From Henriciella litoralis (GTDB lineage: Bacteria > Pseudomonadota > Alphaproteobacteria > Caulobacterales > Hyphomonadaceae): a stretch of DNA of 64,000 bases. A model generated the notes under the pieces. That model searched no databases, had not been told where the DNA came from, and worked only from the letters and a program-made list of their open reading frames with translations. Positions 8,106-16,488 of this stretch are shown here, piece by piece (position 1 is the stretch's first letter; each line of letters opens with the position of its first letter). Both the position numbers and the translations under genes were made by a program. The DNA lies in contig NZ_NCSS01000004.1 of assembly GCF_002088935.1 (NCBI RefSeq), forward strand, positions 558,001 through 622,000, read 5' to 3'.

Positions 8106-9626
8106 ATGGGATTCTCAGGAACCATCGCTCAATTCTGGGCTGACAAGCGCGCGAATATCTCGATGATATTTGCCCTGACGCTACTGCCAATCATTGCGGT
8201 CGCTGGCTTTGCCATCGACTCGCAGATCGGCTTCACGAAGAAAGAGCACGTCCAGCAAGCAGCCGACTCCGCCGCGCTTGCCGCAGCACGGATGATGCAA
8301 AAGACGTCAGATAAGGATGACATACGCGGCTTCGCCCAGTCATACTTTGACGCCATGTCCAGATCCGGCAGCGGCGGCCTCACTTGCGACGGTTTGCAAG
8401 TCCAGCTTCCATCAAAAGACGAAATCAGGGTCAGCGCCAACTGTAGTCAGGCGACAATCCTCACCCAGATCATTGGCAACAAGAAGCTCGATTTCCAGGT
8501 TGCATCCACTGTCGTTTTTGGCGTGAGCAAACTCGATGTCGCCTTTGTTTTCGATATTTCCGGTTCGATGAATAGTCATGGCCGGCTGGCTGATCTGAAA
8601 GTGGCTGCCAAGGACGCCGCCGACACGCTTCTGCCAGAGCCTGGCTCGTCAAGCTCTGGTGATGTTCGCATCGCCATGGTGGCCTATAATAGCATGATCG
8701 ACGCTGGCGAATTCTTTGAAGAGGTCACAGGCCTCAAGAAAGTTCGCAAATACGTTCACACTGAAATGGAAACGGTTGAGGAAACCTACACCGACCGCGA
8801 AGAGGAATGCGGTTATCCGTGCATCAGTTCCTTTTGGGGAATCTGCCTTCGCTACGGCCCATATCAATGTGAGTGGAAGAACGTTGAGAAAACACGCTGG
8901 GTCGAAAAACCGGTCGATAAAGAATATACGATGAATTCGACCTGCGTCTATGAGCGCAATGGCGACGAAGCGTTCACCGATAAGCAGCCCAAGCAGCTTC
9001 AATCCGGCGCGCTGGTCAATCGCCTTCCAGAAGGCTCCTACAATGCAAGTACAGATCCGGACAATCCTGAGGGCTACCTTACTTCAGCCTATGCCTACTG
9101 GCATCCGGGTAGCCGCTATGAATCGGCCGGTTTCCGGACAGTTGGAACAGACTGCAGCGATGTCGCGCCATTCGAATTGAGCAACAACGCAACACAGATC
9201 GAGAAGTATATTGATCGTTTGAAGGCTGGCGGTGGCACAGCTGGCCACCAGGGCATTGCCTGGGGCTGGTACATGATTTCCGACAAGTGGGGCAATGTCT
9301 TCGACTACAGCGCCAAGCCGCTGGAACATGACCGCGCTGGCGTCGTCAAATCGATCATCATCATGACCGACGGCGAATTTAACTCGGAATTTCACAATTC
9401 GCAGGGCAATTCCTTTGCCCAGTCCAAGAAAATCTGTGATGCAATCAAGGACGACAACGTCACGGTCTACACGATCGCCTTCGACGCGCCTAAGGCGGGT
9501 AAGGAGATCATGGAATACTGTGCCTCCGGACCGGAGTTCGCATTTGAGGCTGATAATGGTGCAGAGCTGCTGGAGAGCTATCAGCAAATTGCAACGTCGA
9601 TCTCAAACCTGCGCATCAAGTTCTGA
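8106..9626 (+). CDS. TadG-like protein with von Willebrand A domain
   Basis: 506 residues. The N-terminal TadG segment (ANISMIFALTLLPIIAVAGF, then QQAADSAALAAARMM) anchors it in the membrane. From about residue 140 a vWA domain follows, with the metal-site motif FVFDISGSMNSHG, the threonine region AGGGTAGHQGI and IIMTDGEFNSE. A long cysteine-containing insertion (about residues 220-300, including EECGYPCISSFWGICLRYG) splits the vWA fold. Likely a minor Tad pilus component or an adhesin-like surface protein. It follows the related 6693-7964 gene. Confidence 0.85.
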   Translation: MGFSGTIAQFWADKRANISMIFALTLLPIIAVAGFAIDSQIGFTKKEHVQQAADSAALAAARMMQKTSDKDDIRGFAQSYFDAMSRSGSGGLTCDGLQVQLPSKDEIRVSANCSQATILTQIIGNKKLDFQVASTVVFGVSKLDVAFVFDISGSMNSHGRLADLKVAAKDAADTLLPEPGSSSSGDVRIAMVAYNSMIDAGEFFEEVTGLKKVRKYVHTEMETVEETYTDREEECGYPCISSFWGICLRYGPYQCEWKNVEKTRWVEKPVDKEYTMNSTCVYERNGDEAFTDKQPKQLQSGALVNRLPEGSYNASTDPDNPEGYLTSAYAYWHPGSRYESAGFRTVGTDCSDVAPFELSNNATQIEKYIDRLKAGGGTAGHQGIAWGWYMISDKWGNVFDYSAKPLEHDRAGVVKSIIIMTDGEFNSEFHNSQGNSFAQSKKICDAIKDDNVTVYTIAFDAPKAGKEIMEYCASGPEFAFEADNGAELLESYQQIATSISNLRIKF

Positions 9627-9647
9627 TCCATACCCAAAGACAGCAAA

Positions 9648-9676
9648 CCGGCCCCTCTCATCTGCAGCGGGGCCGG
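9648..9676 (+). terminator. hairpin after TadG-like vWA gene
   Basis: CCGGCCCC and GGGGCCGG form an 8-bp perfect stem with a 13-nt loop, 22 nt after the stop codon of the vWA gene and just before the tmRNA gene. No U-run follows, so termination is plausible but not proven. Confidence 0.45.
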
Positions 9677-9717
9677 ACTGCTGACTGAATTGGCCCTTTC
9701 AACGGGCGCCCCCTTTG

Positions 9718-10055
9718 CCTATATTGAAGATGTTCCTTCGGGGACTATGGCGATAAACGTGCGTGCAATAAGCGGTTCGGACCCGGGGGCGGTACCCGGC
9801 GGCTCCACCAAATTTCTTCTGCTCATTAGGCAGATCGGGATGGGGCCGAAATAGGATCGACGGACGTGTAAAGACGATGCTTTCGCCCGCATGAGCTGCG
9901 TTAGAAGCTCAATTCACAATAGTTGCTAATGACAACTTTGCTGAAGGCGAACTGCTCGCAGCCTAGTCTGCGCTCGGTTTACCGAACTTAACTCCTAGGG
10001 CTTCAGCGCCTTAGGCGGGGCCCGGAGGCGCCTGGCAACAGAAGCCTCCACTTTC
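9718..10055 (+). ncRNA. ssrA: permuted (two-piece) tmRNA
   Basis: Ribosome-rescue RNA in the circularly permuted arrangement typical of alphaproteobacteria. The acceptor piece comes first and ends in GGCTCCACCA at 9801-9810. A short intervening segment follows, and the coding piece starts with GGGGCCGAAATAGGATCGAC at 9842. GGGGCCG pairs with CGGCTCC to rebuild the 7-bp acceptor stem. The tag frame at about 9925-9966 encodes ANDNFAEGELLAA followed by TAG, so the full tag with the charged alanine is AANDNFAEGELLAA. The outer ends are approximate. The T-arm loop reads GGCGGTA rather than TTCGANT. No protein gene is seen in the 9627-10138 stretch. Confidence 0.93.
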
Positions 10056-10138
10056 TCTCCCCCGCACAGCAATCCATCGCGATGTTCGGAACGCTATGGC
10101 CCCCGCCCGCGTTGAAGCTGCAAAATGGAGAGAAACAA

Positions 10139-10339
10139 ATGTCATCATTCATGATCTACGTCATCGGCTTTATGCTATTTCTTGGCGGCCTTATCTGGGC
10201 GGCTGTCGCGCTCGGCCTTCCAACACAATGGGTTGTCATCGGCGCTGTCATCCTTGGCGGTATCGGCCTCATCGCTGCGGTCACCAATACGCGTGCCAAG
10301 GACGAGACGGTCACATCGGAAGGTGAACAGAGCGGCTAA
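10139..10339 (+). CDS. small two-span membrane protein
   Basis: 66 residues from the ATG at 10139 (MSSFMIYVIGFMLFLGG), with GGAGAG about 9 nt upstream. Two hydrophobic helices (about residues 3-24 and 31-49) are followed by a polar, charged tail (NTRAKDETVTSEGEQSG). I do not recognise the family. It lies between tmRNA and sspB and may be expressed with either. Function unknown. Confidence 0.7.
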   Translation: MSSFMIYVIGFMLFLGGLIWAAVALGLPTQWVVIGAVILGGIGLIAAVTNTRAKDETVTSEGEQSG

Positions 10340-10516
10340 CGCTTATTCGCATCATTTCGGTCGGCAAGGCGCAGTCGCGTCTTGCCTTTCCGTCGTCAGT
10401 GTCGGAAAAATGCCCAAGTTCGCGAGCTGCGAGAGCGGCGCTCGCTTTATAAATGAAGCATGTTGAACCTTGCGGAATCGCAGCTACAACGTGACATCTG
10501 AAAAGGGATGGACCGT

Positions 10517-11014
10517 ATGACTGACTATATCGGATACGAAGCTCTGACGCGCGCAGCGATGCGCGGGGTCGTTCGTGAAGCGCTCCGGCAGACGGCCAGC
10601 AATGGCGCAGCCCCCGGCGAGCACCATTTCTATATCAGCTTTCGGACCAAGGCACCGGGCGTGCGTATGGCCGACCATCTGGTCGAGCGTTTCCCCGAGG
10701 AAATGACGATCGTGGTCCAGCATCAGTTCTGGGACCTCGAAGTTCATGACGGCCATTTCGAAGTCATTCTGAAATTCAACGGCGTGCCACAACACCTGTC
10801 GATCCCGTTTGCGGCGATGACCCGTTTCGTTGACCCGGCAGTGAATTTCGGCCTGTCCTTCGACAAGGACGAGAAATCCACCGGTCAGGATGTCGTCGCG
10901 CCCGCTATGGAAGACGCAGATTCCGACTACGCCGCCCAGGAAGAGCGTCCGCGCGCTTCGGGCGACGATACCGGATCGACCGTCGTCAGCATCGACGCCT
11001 TCCGCCGGAAATAG
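10517..11014 (+). CDS. sspB: SspB, ClpXP specificity-enhancing adaptor (alpha type)
   Basis: Adaptor that tethers SsrA-tagged proteins to the ClpXP protease. 165 residues from the ATG at 10517, chosen because AAAAGGG sits 9 nt upstream; the ATG at 10508 abuts that site directly. The substrate-binding domain shows FYISFRTKAPGVRMADHL, MTIVVQHQFWDLEV and LSIPFAAMTRFVDPAVNFGL. An acidic linker and the short C-terminal ClpX-binding motif VVSIDAFRRK follow. Its partner tmRNA is encoded under 500 bp upstream. Confidence 0.92.
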   Translation: MTDYIGYEALTRAAMRGVVREALRQTASNGAAPGEHHFYISFRTKAPGVRMADHLVERFPEEMTIVVQHQFWDLEVHDGHFEVILKFNGVPQHLSIPFAAMTRFVDPAVNFGLSFDKDEKSTGQDVVAPAMEDADSDYAAQEERPRASGDDTGSTVVSIDAFRRK

Positions 11015-11020
11015 TCCGGT

Positions 11021-11476
11021 TTGACTGGCCCAGTCGAAAAACCACGCCTCAGCGATGCCGAAATGCTGGCGCGCTTCCAGAACTCGAAAAAGCGGCCGGC
11101 CTGTTCGGATACGCTCGGCATGCATCTGGCTGAAGTCCATCAGGACGAGATGCGGGTCGTTGTCGAGTTCACGGCCAATGAGAGCTTCGCCAACCCGACA
11201 GGCGCAATCCAGGGCGGCTTCATCGCCGCCATGCTGGACGAGGCCATTTCGACCAACATCATCATCGCATCAAACGTCACGATGACGGCGCCGACGCTGG
11301 AAATGAAAGTGTCCTACCTCGCGCCGCTCTTTGTCGGCAAAGCGACGGTCGAGGCGAAAATCCTGAAATTCGGCAAGACGGTCTGCTTCTCTGAAGCGCG
11401 TTGTCTCACCCCCGACGGAAAGCTTGTCGCAACCGCCACAGCGACCGCAGCGCCGAAGCCATTCAAGCGGTTCTGA
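11021..11476 (+). CDS. PaaI-family hotdog thioesterase
   Basis: Acyl-CoA thioesterase-like protein of about 150 residues with a hotdog fold. The active-site helix motif is GAIQGGFIAAMLDEA, followed by the strand APTLEMKVSYLAPLFVGKA. It starts 6 nt after sspB. The first possible codon is TTG at 11021, with no convincing ribosome site; an ATG at 11063 (MLARFQNS) would give a protein of about 137 residues. Substrate unknown. Confidence 0.85.
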   Translation: MTGPVEKPRLSDAEMLARFQNSKKRPACSDTLGMHLAEVHQDEMRVVVEFTANESFANPTGAIQGGFIAAMLDEAISTNIIIASNVTMTAPTLEMKVSYLAPLFVGKATVEAKILKFGKTVCFSEARCLTPDGKLVATATATAAPKPFKRF

Positions 11477-11603
11477 CCGTCCCAATAAATTCACTTGAAT
11501 AAATCCAAATCGGGCGCAATTAGGAAATTGCGCGACGCCAGCGCGGGCAAAACCCTGATTCGCCACCGGGCGGCGCCCCGGTCTTGTTGGGAGCTGTCCG
11601 GCC

Positions 11604-12068
11604 ATGATGCTGGTGCCCTGTTACCTCGCCGCCTCTGAAATCGAGGGTCTTGGCGTTTTTTCTCGCGAACCTGTCAGACGTGGTGAGCTTATCTGGAGAT
11701 TTGACCCGCGCGTTGATCGCATGATCTCGCTGGACAGCTTCAGCGATGCTGATGAGCGTCTGTCTGATTTCCTGAAGCGCTACACCTACATCCCGCCCTA
11801 TGACACCAGCGTGTGCATTCTGGACGGCGATGAAGGTCGCTATATGAACCATAGCGAACAGCCAAACACGGACTTCTCGTCGATTGATGCCGGCTACGCG
11901 CTGTTCGACATCCCTGCCGGCGTCGAACTGACCTGCGACTATCGCGAATTCGACACAACGGCCGACAATATGATGGCCTCGATCACACCGCTTGGACGGC
12001 AGCTATCGCAGGACGTGCTGAACATTGCATTCGCAAGCAAGTCATCTGAAATCCGGTGCGCTGGCTAG
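11604..12068 (+). CDS. SET-domain protein
   Basis: 154-residue compact SET domain, likely a protein-lysine methyltransferase. Visible landmarks are EGLGVFSREPVRRGELIWRF at the N terminus, the YMNHSEQPNT motif that forms the cofactor pocket, and GVELTCDYREF near the end. It lacks pre-SET and post-SET cysteine clusters, as do many bacterial SET proteins. Two consecutive ATGs (11604 and 11607) are possible starts. The substrate cannot be inferred from the neighbours. Confidence 0.85.
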   Translation: MMLVPCYLAASEIEGLGVFSREPVRRGELIWRFDPRVDRMISLDSFSDADERLSDFLKRYTYIPPYDTSVCILDGDEGRYMNHSEQPNTDFSSIDAGYALFDIPAGVELTCDYREFDTTADNMMASITPLGRQLSQDVLNIAFASKSSEIRCAG

Positions 12069-12101
12069 TCCGATGCGGCAAGACCCAATGGGGGCCGCGC
12101 C

Positions 12102-12500
12102 TTAAAAAGCGGCAACTCCAATGACGTAATAGACAATCAGCGTGCCGATCAGGCCGACTGTCCAGACGATTGTGCGGATCCATGGAACGCCCAGCAGATA
12201 GATCGGCCCATAGGCAAGCCGTGCCCAGAAATAGAGGGCCGCGCCCATCGTCGACAGGCCGGAATTCAGGCCGCTCACTTCGAGGATAAGGATCGCAAAG
12301 CCAAACAGCGCGAGGCCTTCCATATGGTTGGCCACGGCCCGCTTGGCCCGTCCGCCAAACGCATTTGTCTCGGCAGGCTCATCACGGGGGCCTACCCCGT
12401 AGCTAATTCCGTTTGTGATGACCGTATTCGCCGCTTGCGCGACAATCAGCACCAGCAGGATCAGCAAAGACCCATAGAGATAGAGAAGTTCCTGAGACAT
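12102..12500 (-). CDS. MAPEG-family membrane protein
   Basis: 132-residue integral membrane protein with four hydrophobic helices. The MAPEG pattern is visible in GPRDEPAETNAFGGRAKRAV and NHMEGLALFGFAIL, followed by LYFWARLAYGPIYLLGVPWI. Family members act in eicosanoid and glutathione metabolism in eukaryotes; bacterial members are mostly uncharacterised. It converges with the SET gene. Confidence 0.85.
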   Translation of the reverse strand: MSQELLYLYGSLLILLVLIVAQAANTVITNGISYGVGPRDEPAETNAFGGRAKRAVANHMEGLALFGFAILILEVSGLNSGLSTMGAALYFWARLAYGPIYLLGVPWIRTIVWTVGLIGTLIVYYVIGVAAF

Positions 12501-12580
12501 TCCGATAGCCCTCCATTAGAAGACCCCCATTCTATACCGGCACGACCCGTACGACCATGGAAAAAATTTAGTCCTTTCAA

Positions 12581-12937
12581 TCAGTCCATCGCCTCGACAC
12601 GCATATAAATGCCTTCGCGCTCGCCGACGCGGCGCTCAACCAGCAGGCGCGCGACCTGATGGTCATCTACGAACGCATTGCCGGACACACTGTCGAGCAA
12701 GGCCTTGGCGAGATTGTCGAGATCCATCCATGGCGGATCGCCGGTATATTCCATCACGATGTGCACGTAATAGTCGCCATGGCCCGGCCGCAGGCGCGTG
12801 AAGTCCTTGCGGAAAAACTCCTTGAGAAGCGGCTTGTAGTATTTCGCCTGCGTCGTCAGGCCAGAGCAGCGCACTTCCAGCGCACCGTCTTCAGTGATGC
12901 GGCCGCGCACTTTGCCGGATTTGATCCAGTCATCCAT
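12581..12937 (-). CDS. RusA-like Holliday-junction resolvase family protein
   Basis: 118 residues. The C-terminal half carries the RusA signature: PPWMDLDNLAKALLDSVSG followed by AFVDDHQVARLLVERR, containing the acidic residues used for metal binding. RusA proteins are about 120 residues and often of prophage origin; no phage genes lie next to this copy, so it is either a domesticated remnant or a chromosomal variant. The N-terminal third is less conserved. Catalysis is inferred from the motif. Confidence 0.72.
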   Translation of the reverse strand: MDDWIKSGKVRGRITEDGALEVRCSGLTTQAKYYKPLLKEFFRKDFTRLRPGHGDYYVHIVMEYTGDPPWMDLDNLAKALLDSVSGNAFVDDHQVARLLVERRVGEREGIYMRVEAMD

Positions 12938-13153
12938 CCTATTCAGCTATGCCGCCACGCTGATATTGGAAAGAGGCATTCGCCGGTTCGACAGTATTTC
13001 GCAGTCATTGTCAGTGCCCCCAGACGCACAGGCTGCAGGCCCATTTTTCGAATAGGTGCAATCGTCTTCCCACTGTCGTGAAAGCGTCGTCGCGCTGTCG
13101 CAGAGCACACCTAAGAGCGCCGCCAGACCATACTCAAATGGCGGAGCCTCCCA

Positions 13154-15430
13154 ATGAAATCTATTTATGTTTGCACAACCGCGATTGCCCTGACGGCGAT
13201 CGTATCCGGACCCGCGAGCGCCCAGGAAACCAATGAGGGTGAACTGCGCCAGTCTACGGTGACCGTCACCGTTCAGAAGCGTGAAGAAAACCTGCGCGAC
13301 GTGCCCGTCGCCGTTTCCGCAATCGACGAGCAGTTCATGGACGATCTCGGCCTCGACGAATTCAGCGAACTTGCGCGCTACGTGCCCGGCTTCGAGGTGC
13401 AGGAGCAAAGCCCGAACAATCCGGGCTTTGTCATCCGGGGCATCACATCCGATAGCGGCGAATCCAATATCGAGCCGCGCATCGCCATCTTTCAGGACGG
13501 TGTTTCCATCTCCCGCTCTCGCGGCTCCATCGTCGAGCTTTTCGACCTTGAGCGCGTCGAAGTTGCCAAGGGCCCACAACCTACCCTGTTCGGGCGCGGC
13601 GCCTTGATCGGCGGCGTCAACATCATCCAGGCCAAGCCAGAGTTCGATTTTTCCGGCCAGGTGACAGCGGGTATCGGCAATTACGATGAGCGATATCTCG
13701 ACGGCTATGTGACCGGCCCGATCGCAGGTGACAAGCTTGCTTTCCGGCTCGCTGGCCGGCTGCGTGAGCGCGACGGCTATGTCGAAAGCCTCAATCCTGA
13801 CGAAGAGGATTTCAACAGCCAGGACATGCGCGCGGTCCGGGCCTCGCTCGCCTTCGAGCCAAGCTCGACGCTGCGCTTCGATCTCATTGCCAATTATCAG
13901 GAAGACAATCCCTCAGGCACCAGCTTCAAGTCGAAAGCCTTCGCCCCGCTTCCAAACCGTTCGACCGCGCCATGGGACCCTGCCAACCTCAACACATTCG
14001 GCGATTTTCTCGGCGGCAAGAAGCTAGGATTGAACCGCGAGGTACGAAGTGTGACCTTGCTGGGCGACTGGCAGATCAGTGACAGTCTCTCCCTGTCGTC
14101 GATCAGCGGCTGGCGCGACTTTGACAGCCTCGAAGTCTTTGATCCGGACGGATTCGGGCTCGACCTCATGATCTTTGCCGAAGGCGCGAAAGGCGAACAG
14201 TACAGCCAGGAGCTGCGCCTCAACTACGATAATGGCGGGCGGGCCCGCGGGTTTGTCGGTGCGAGCTATTTCGACGAGACGGGCGAGCAATACGTCCCGC
14301 TGACCTTTGACGAGCGTGCCGTGCAGGCCCTGCTCGGCGGCTTCCTTGTTCCGCCAAATGCCCCCGATGTCAGCCAGCTTCCAGACATTAACCTGACGGT
14401 GTTCCAGCAATCTGGCGGCACCGTGATTGTCCCGCTGAAGCCCATCCACAATGAGGCCTTCACCAATTTCGGGGACACCCAGGCCGTTGAACTTTTCGCA
14501 GATGGCACCGTCGATGTGACAGACCGCCTGCAACTCACCGCCGGTCTTCGCTACACAACGGAAGACAAGACGAGCGGCCTCAATGTCGAACTCTTGAACG
14601 GGCCGAGTGCACTAACCGGTGCGGGGCTGTTTGTTCAACCGTCCGGCGGTCTCATCTCACGGTCAGAAACATTTGATGATTTCACCTGGCGGGCGGCCGC
14701 CAAGTTTGAGCTGACCGACAACGTCAACCTGTTCGCCAACTATGCCCGCGGTCGCCGACCGGAAGTTATCACCGCCTCGGGCTCCCAGCCAGCGGCTGGC
14801 TTTGCGATCCTCGATGCGGAAATCGTTGATGCCATAGAAGGCGGCATCAAAGGCGTCTTCCTCAACGGCGACCTCAATTTAGATGCGTCGGTGTTCTATT
14901 ACGACTACACAAATTTCCAGACGACCGTAGTCCAAGACGGCCTGATTGCGCCGATCAATGCTGGCGACGCCACGGCTGAGGGTTTCGAGACCCAGGCCAA
15001 CTGGTTGGTCAATGACGCGATCAATCTTGTCGCCTCATATGGCTACAACAAGGCTCGCTTCGAGGACGGATCCTTTAAAGGCAACAAGCTTCGCCTATCG
15101 CCGGACCACACGGCAGCCGTCTCGGCGATCTTCACGCTGGCTGACGCCGGTTTCGGCGAGGTCGTCCTGGTGCCGAGCTACACTTGGCAGTCGCGCGTCT
15201 ACTTCGATAATGAGCAGCGCGACGAAATCAGTCAGGACGCGTATGGTCTGCTGAACCTCAAGCTGCAGCTCAACCTCGAGAATGGCTACGGTGTCGAAGC
15301 CTACATCACCAACGTCACAGGCGAAGACTATATCATCGACGCCGGCAACACAGGTGACAGTTTCAACATCCCGACCTTCATTTCAGGCACGCCAACCTTC
15401 TTCGGGGCTCGCCTGAGCAAGTCGTTCTGA
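13154..15430 (+). CDS. TonB-dependent receptor
   Basis: 758-residue outer-membrane transporter. A signal peptide (MKSIYVCTTAIALTAIVSG, cut after PASAQ) is followed by a TonB-box-like STVTVTVQKREENLRDVPVA. The plug domain has VPGFEVQEQSPNNPGFVIRG and VEVAKGPQPTLFGRGALIGG. The 22-strand barrel follows and ends in aromatic phenylalanine (ARLSKSF). This subclass (VQKREENLRDVPVAVSA) is abundant in marine alphaproteobacteria and often imports carbohydrates or siderophores; the ligand is not predictable here. A strong terminator follows. Confidence 0.93.
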   Translation: MKSIYVCTTAIALTAIVSGPASAQETNEGELRQSTVTVTVQKREENLRDVPVAVSAIDEQFMDDLGLDEFSELARYVPGFEVQEQSPNNPGFVIRGITSDSGESNIEPRIAIFQDGVSISRSRGSIVELFDLERVEVAKGPQPTLFGRGALIGGVNIIQAKPEFDFSGQVTAGIGNYDERYLDGYVTGPIAGDKLAFRLAGRLRERDGYVESLNPDEEDFNSQDMRAVRASLAFEPSSTLRFDLIANYQEDNPSGTSFKSKAFAPLPNRSTAPWDPANLNTFGDFLGGKKLGLNREVRSVTLLGDWQISDSLSLSSISGWRDFDSLEVFDPDGFGLDLMIFAEGAKGEQYSQELRLNYDNGGRARGFVGASYFDETGEQYVPLTFDERAVQALLGGFLVPPNAPDVSQLPDINLTVFQQSGGTVIVPLKPIHNEAFTNFGDTQAVELFADGTVDVTDRLQLTAGLRYTTEDKTSGLNVELLNGPSALTGAGLFVQPSGGLISRSETFDDFTWRAAAKFELTDNVNLFANYARGRRPEVITASGSQPAAGFAILDAEIVDAIEGGIKGVFLNGDLNLDASVFYYDYTNFQTTVVQDGLIAPINAGDATAEGFETQANWLVNDAINLVASYGYNKARFEDGSFKGNKLRLSPDHTAAVSAIFTLADAGFGEVVLVPSYTWQSRVYFDNEQRDEISQDAYGLLNLKLQLNLENGYGVEAYITNVTGEDYIIDAGNTGDSFNIPTFISGTPTFFGARLSKSF

Positions 15431-15461
15431 TCGGATCGTAAAAATCCGGGAGACGTTGAGG

Positions 15462-15489
15462 GCCACGCAGAATGCGTGGCTCTTTTTTT
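15462..15489 (+). terminator. rho-independent terminator after TonB receptor gene
   Basis: GCCACGCA and TGCGTGGC form a perfect 8-bp stem with the 3-nt loop GAA, followed directly by TCTTTTTTT. It lies 31 nt after the TonB-dependent receptor stop and is the clearest intrinsic terminator in the window. Confidence 0.93.
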
Positions 15490-15548
15490 CTATCGCACGG
15501 TCTAAATAAAATGGTGAAATGGCTACTTTTTATATTTTGCGGTAACTA

Positions 15549-16346
15549 ATGTCTGCCACACCCGCCGACATGAAGATCGCACTCAAGACCCTCCTGCTTC
15601 AGCCGGACCACAAGCCTGCACTCATTCCAGTTTTGATAAGCTGTGCGTCCGTCGCGCTTGCGGGAATACTGGCGTCGATCATGGTTCTGTTCGGCCTCAA
15701 CGAGAATGGGCTTTTGTTCATCTGCGTGACTGTCTTTATCGGCATCTGCGTCACCATCCCTGCAGGTTACACCCACTACCTACGAGACCGGCGCATTCTC
15801 GAGCAGCGCGAAAGCCTGAGAATTCTGGCATCAACGGACTCCCTTACCGGCACCCTTAACCGGCGCTCATTCGAAGCGTTGATCGAAGCTCAGCAAAAAC
15901 TGATGCAGAACACCGGTCAGGATGCATCCGTCATCCTGTTTGACATCGACTGGTTCAAGACGATCAATGACACGTTCGGGCATGTTGTCGGCGACCAGGT
16001 CCTGACAAAGGTGGCTGACACCGCCCGCAAATCGCTTCGCCAGCCGAGCGATGTCATCGCCCGTTGGGGCGGTGAGGAATTCGCAATTCTGCTGACCAAT
16101 GTGACACCCCGGCAGGCCTATTTTATCGCGGACCGGCTTCGCCAGTCTTTTGCCGATACCAGTTTCTCAGAGATCGCGCCGGGTTTGACGCTCACGGCCA
16201 GTTTCGGCGTTGCGGCGCTGTCTTCTAACGCGAAATTGACACGTGTGTTGGCCGATGCAGATCAGGCATTGTACGAAGCCAAAGCTGCGGGGCGCAACAC
16301 CACACGGACGCTCAACACCACAGATCGTATGCGGCAGGCCGTCTAA
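15549..16346 (+). CDS. membrane diguanylate cyclase (GGDEF)
   Basis: 265 residues. Two membrane helices (about residues 22-45 and 50-72) are followed by a short linker and a GGDEF domain from about residue 90. SLTGTLNRRSFEALI begins the domain, FDIDWFKTINDTFGHVVGD carries metal-binding Asp, and the active loop is RWGGEEFAILL. The autoinhibitory RxxD site before the loop is not intact (QPSD). It probably makes cyclic di-GMP at the inner membrane. No sensory domain beyond the two helices is visible. Confidence 0.92.
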   Translation: MSATPADMKIALKTLLLQPDHKPALIPVLISCASVALAGILASIMVLFGLNENGLLFICVTVFIGICVTIPAGYTHYLRDRRILEQRESLRILASTDSLTGTLNRRSFEALIEAQQKLMQNTGQDASVILFDIDWFKTINDTFGHVVGDQVLTKVADTARKSLRQPSDVIARWGGEEFAILLTNVTPRQAYFIADRLRQSFADTSFSEIAPGLTLTASFGVAALSSNAKLTRVLADADQALYEAKAAGRNTTRTLNTTDRMRQAV

Positions 16347-16488
16347 CATGCACTCATAGTTATATGTGTTAGATTAAAAGTTTTCCTCGCATTTTCAACA
16401 ACCCCTTGAGCAAAAACACTAATGCTGAGTAGTTTGAACGAGCCCCTAAACTATATACTAGCTTTTGCAATGTTTAGGCATTTACGGA

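Noticed and set aside
12938..13153. Regulatory RNA upstream of the TonB-dependent receptor
   Set aside because: The 215-bp gap has no clear hairpin or B12-box-like sequence; only an ordinary promoter region can be supported.
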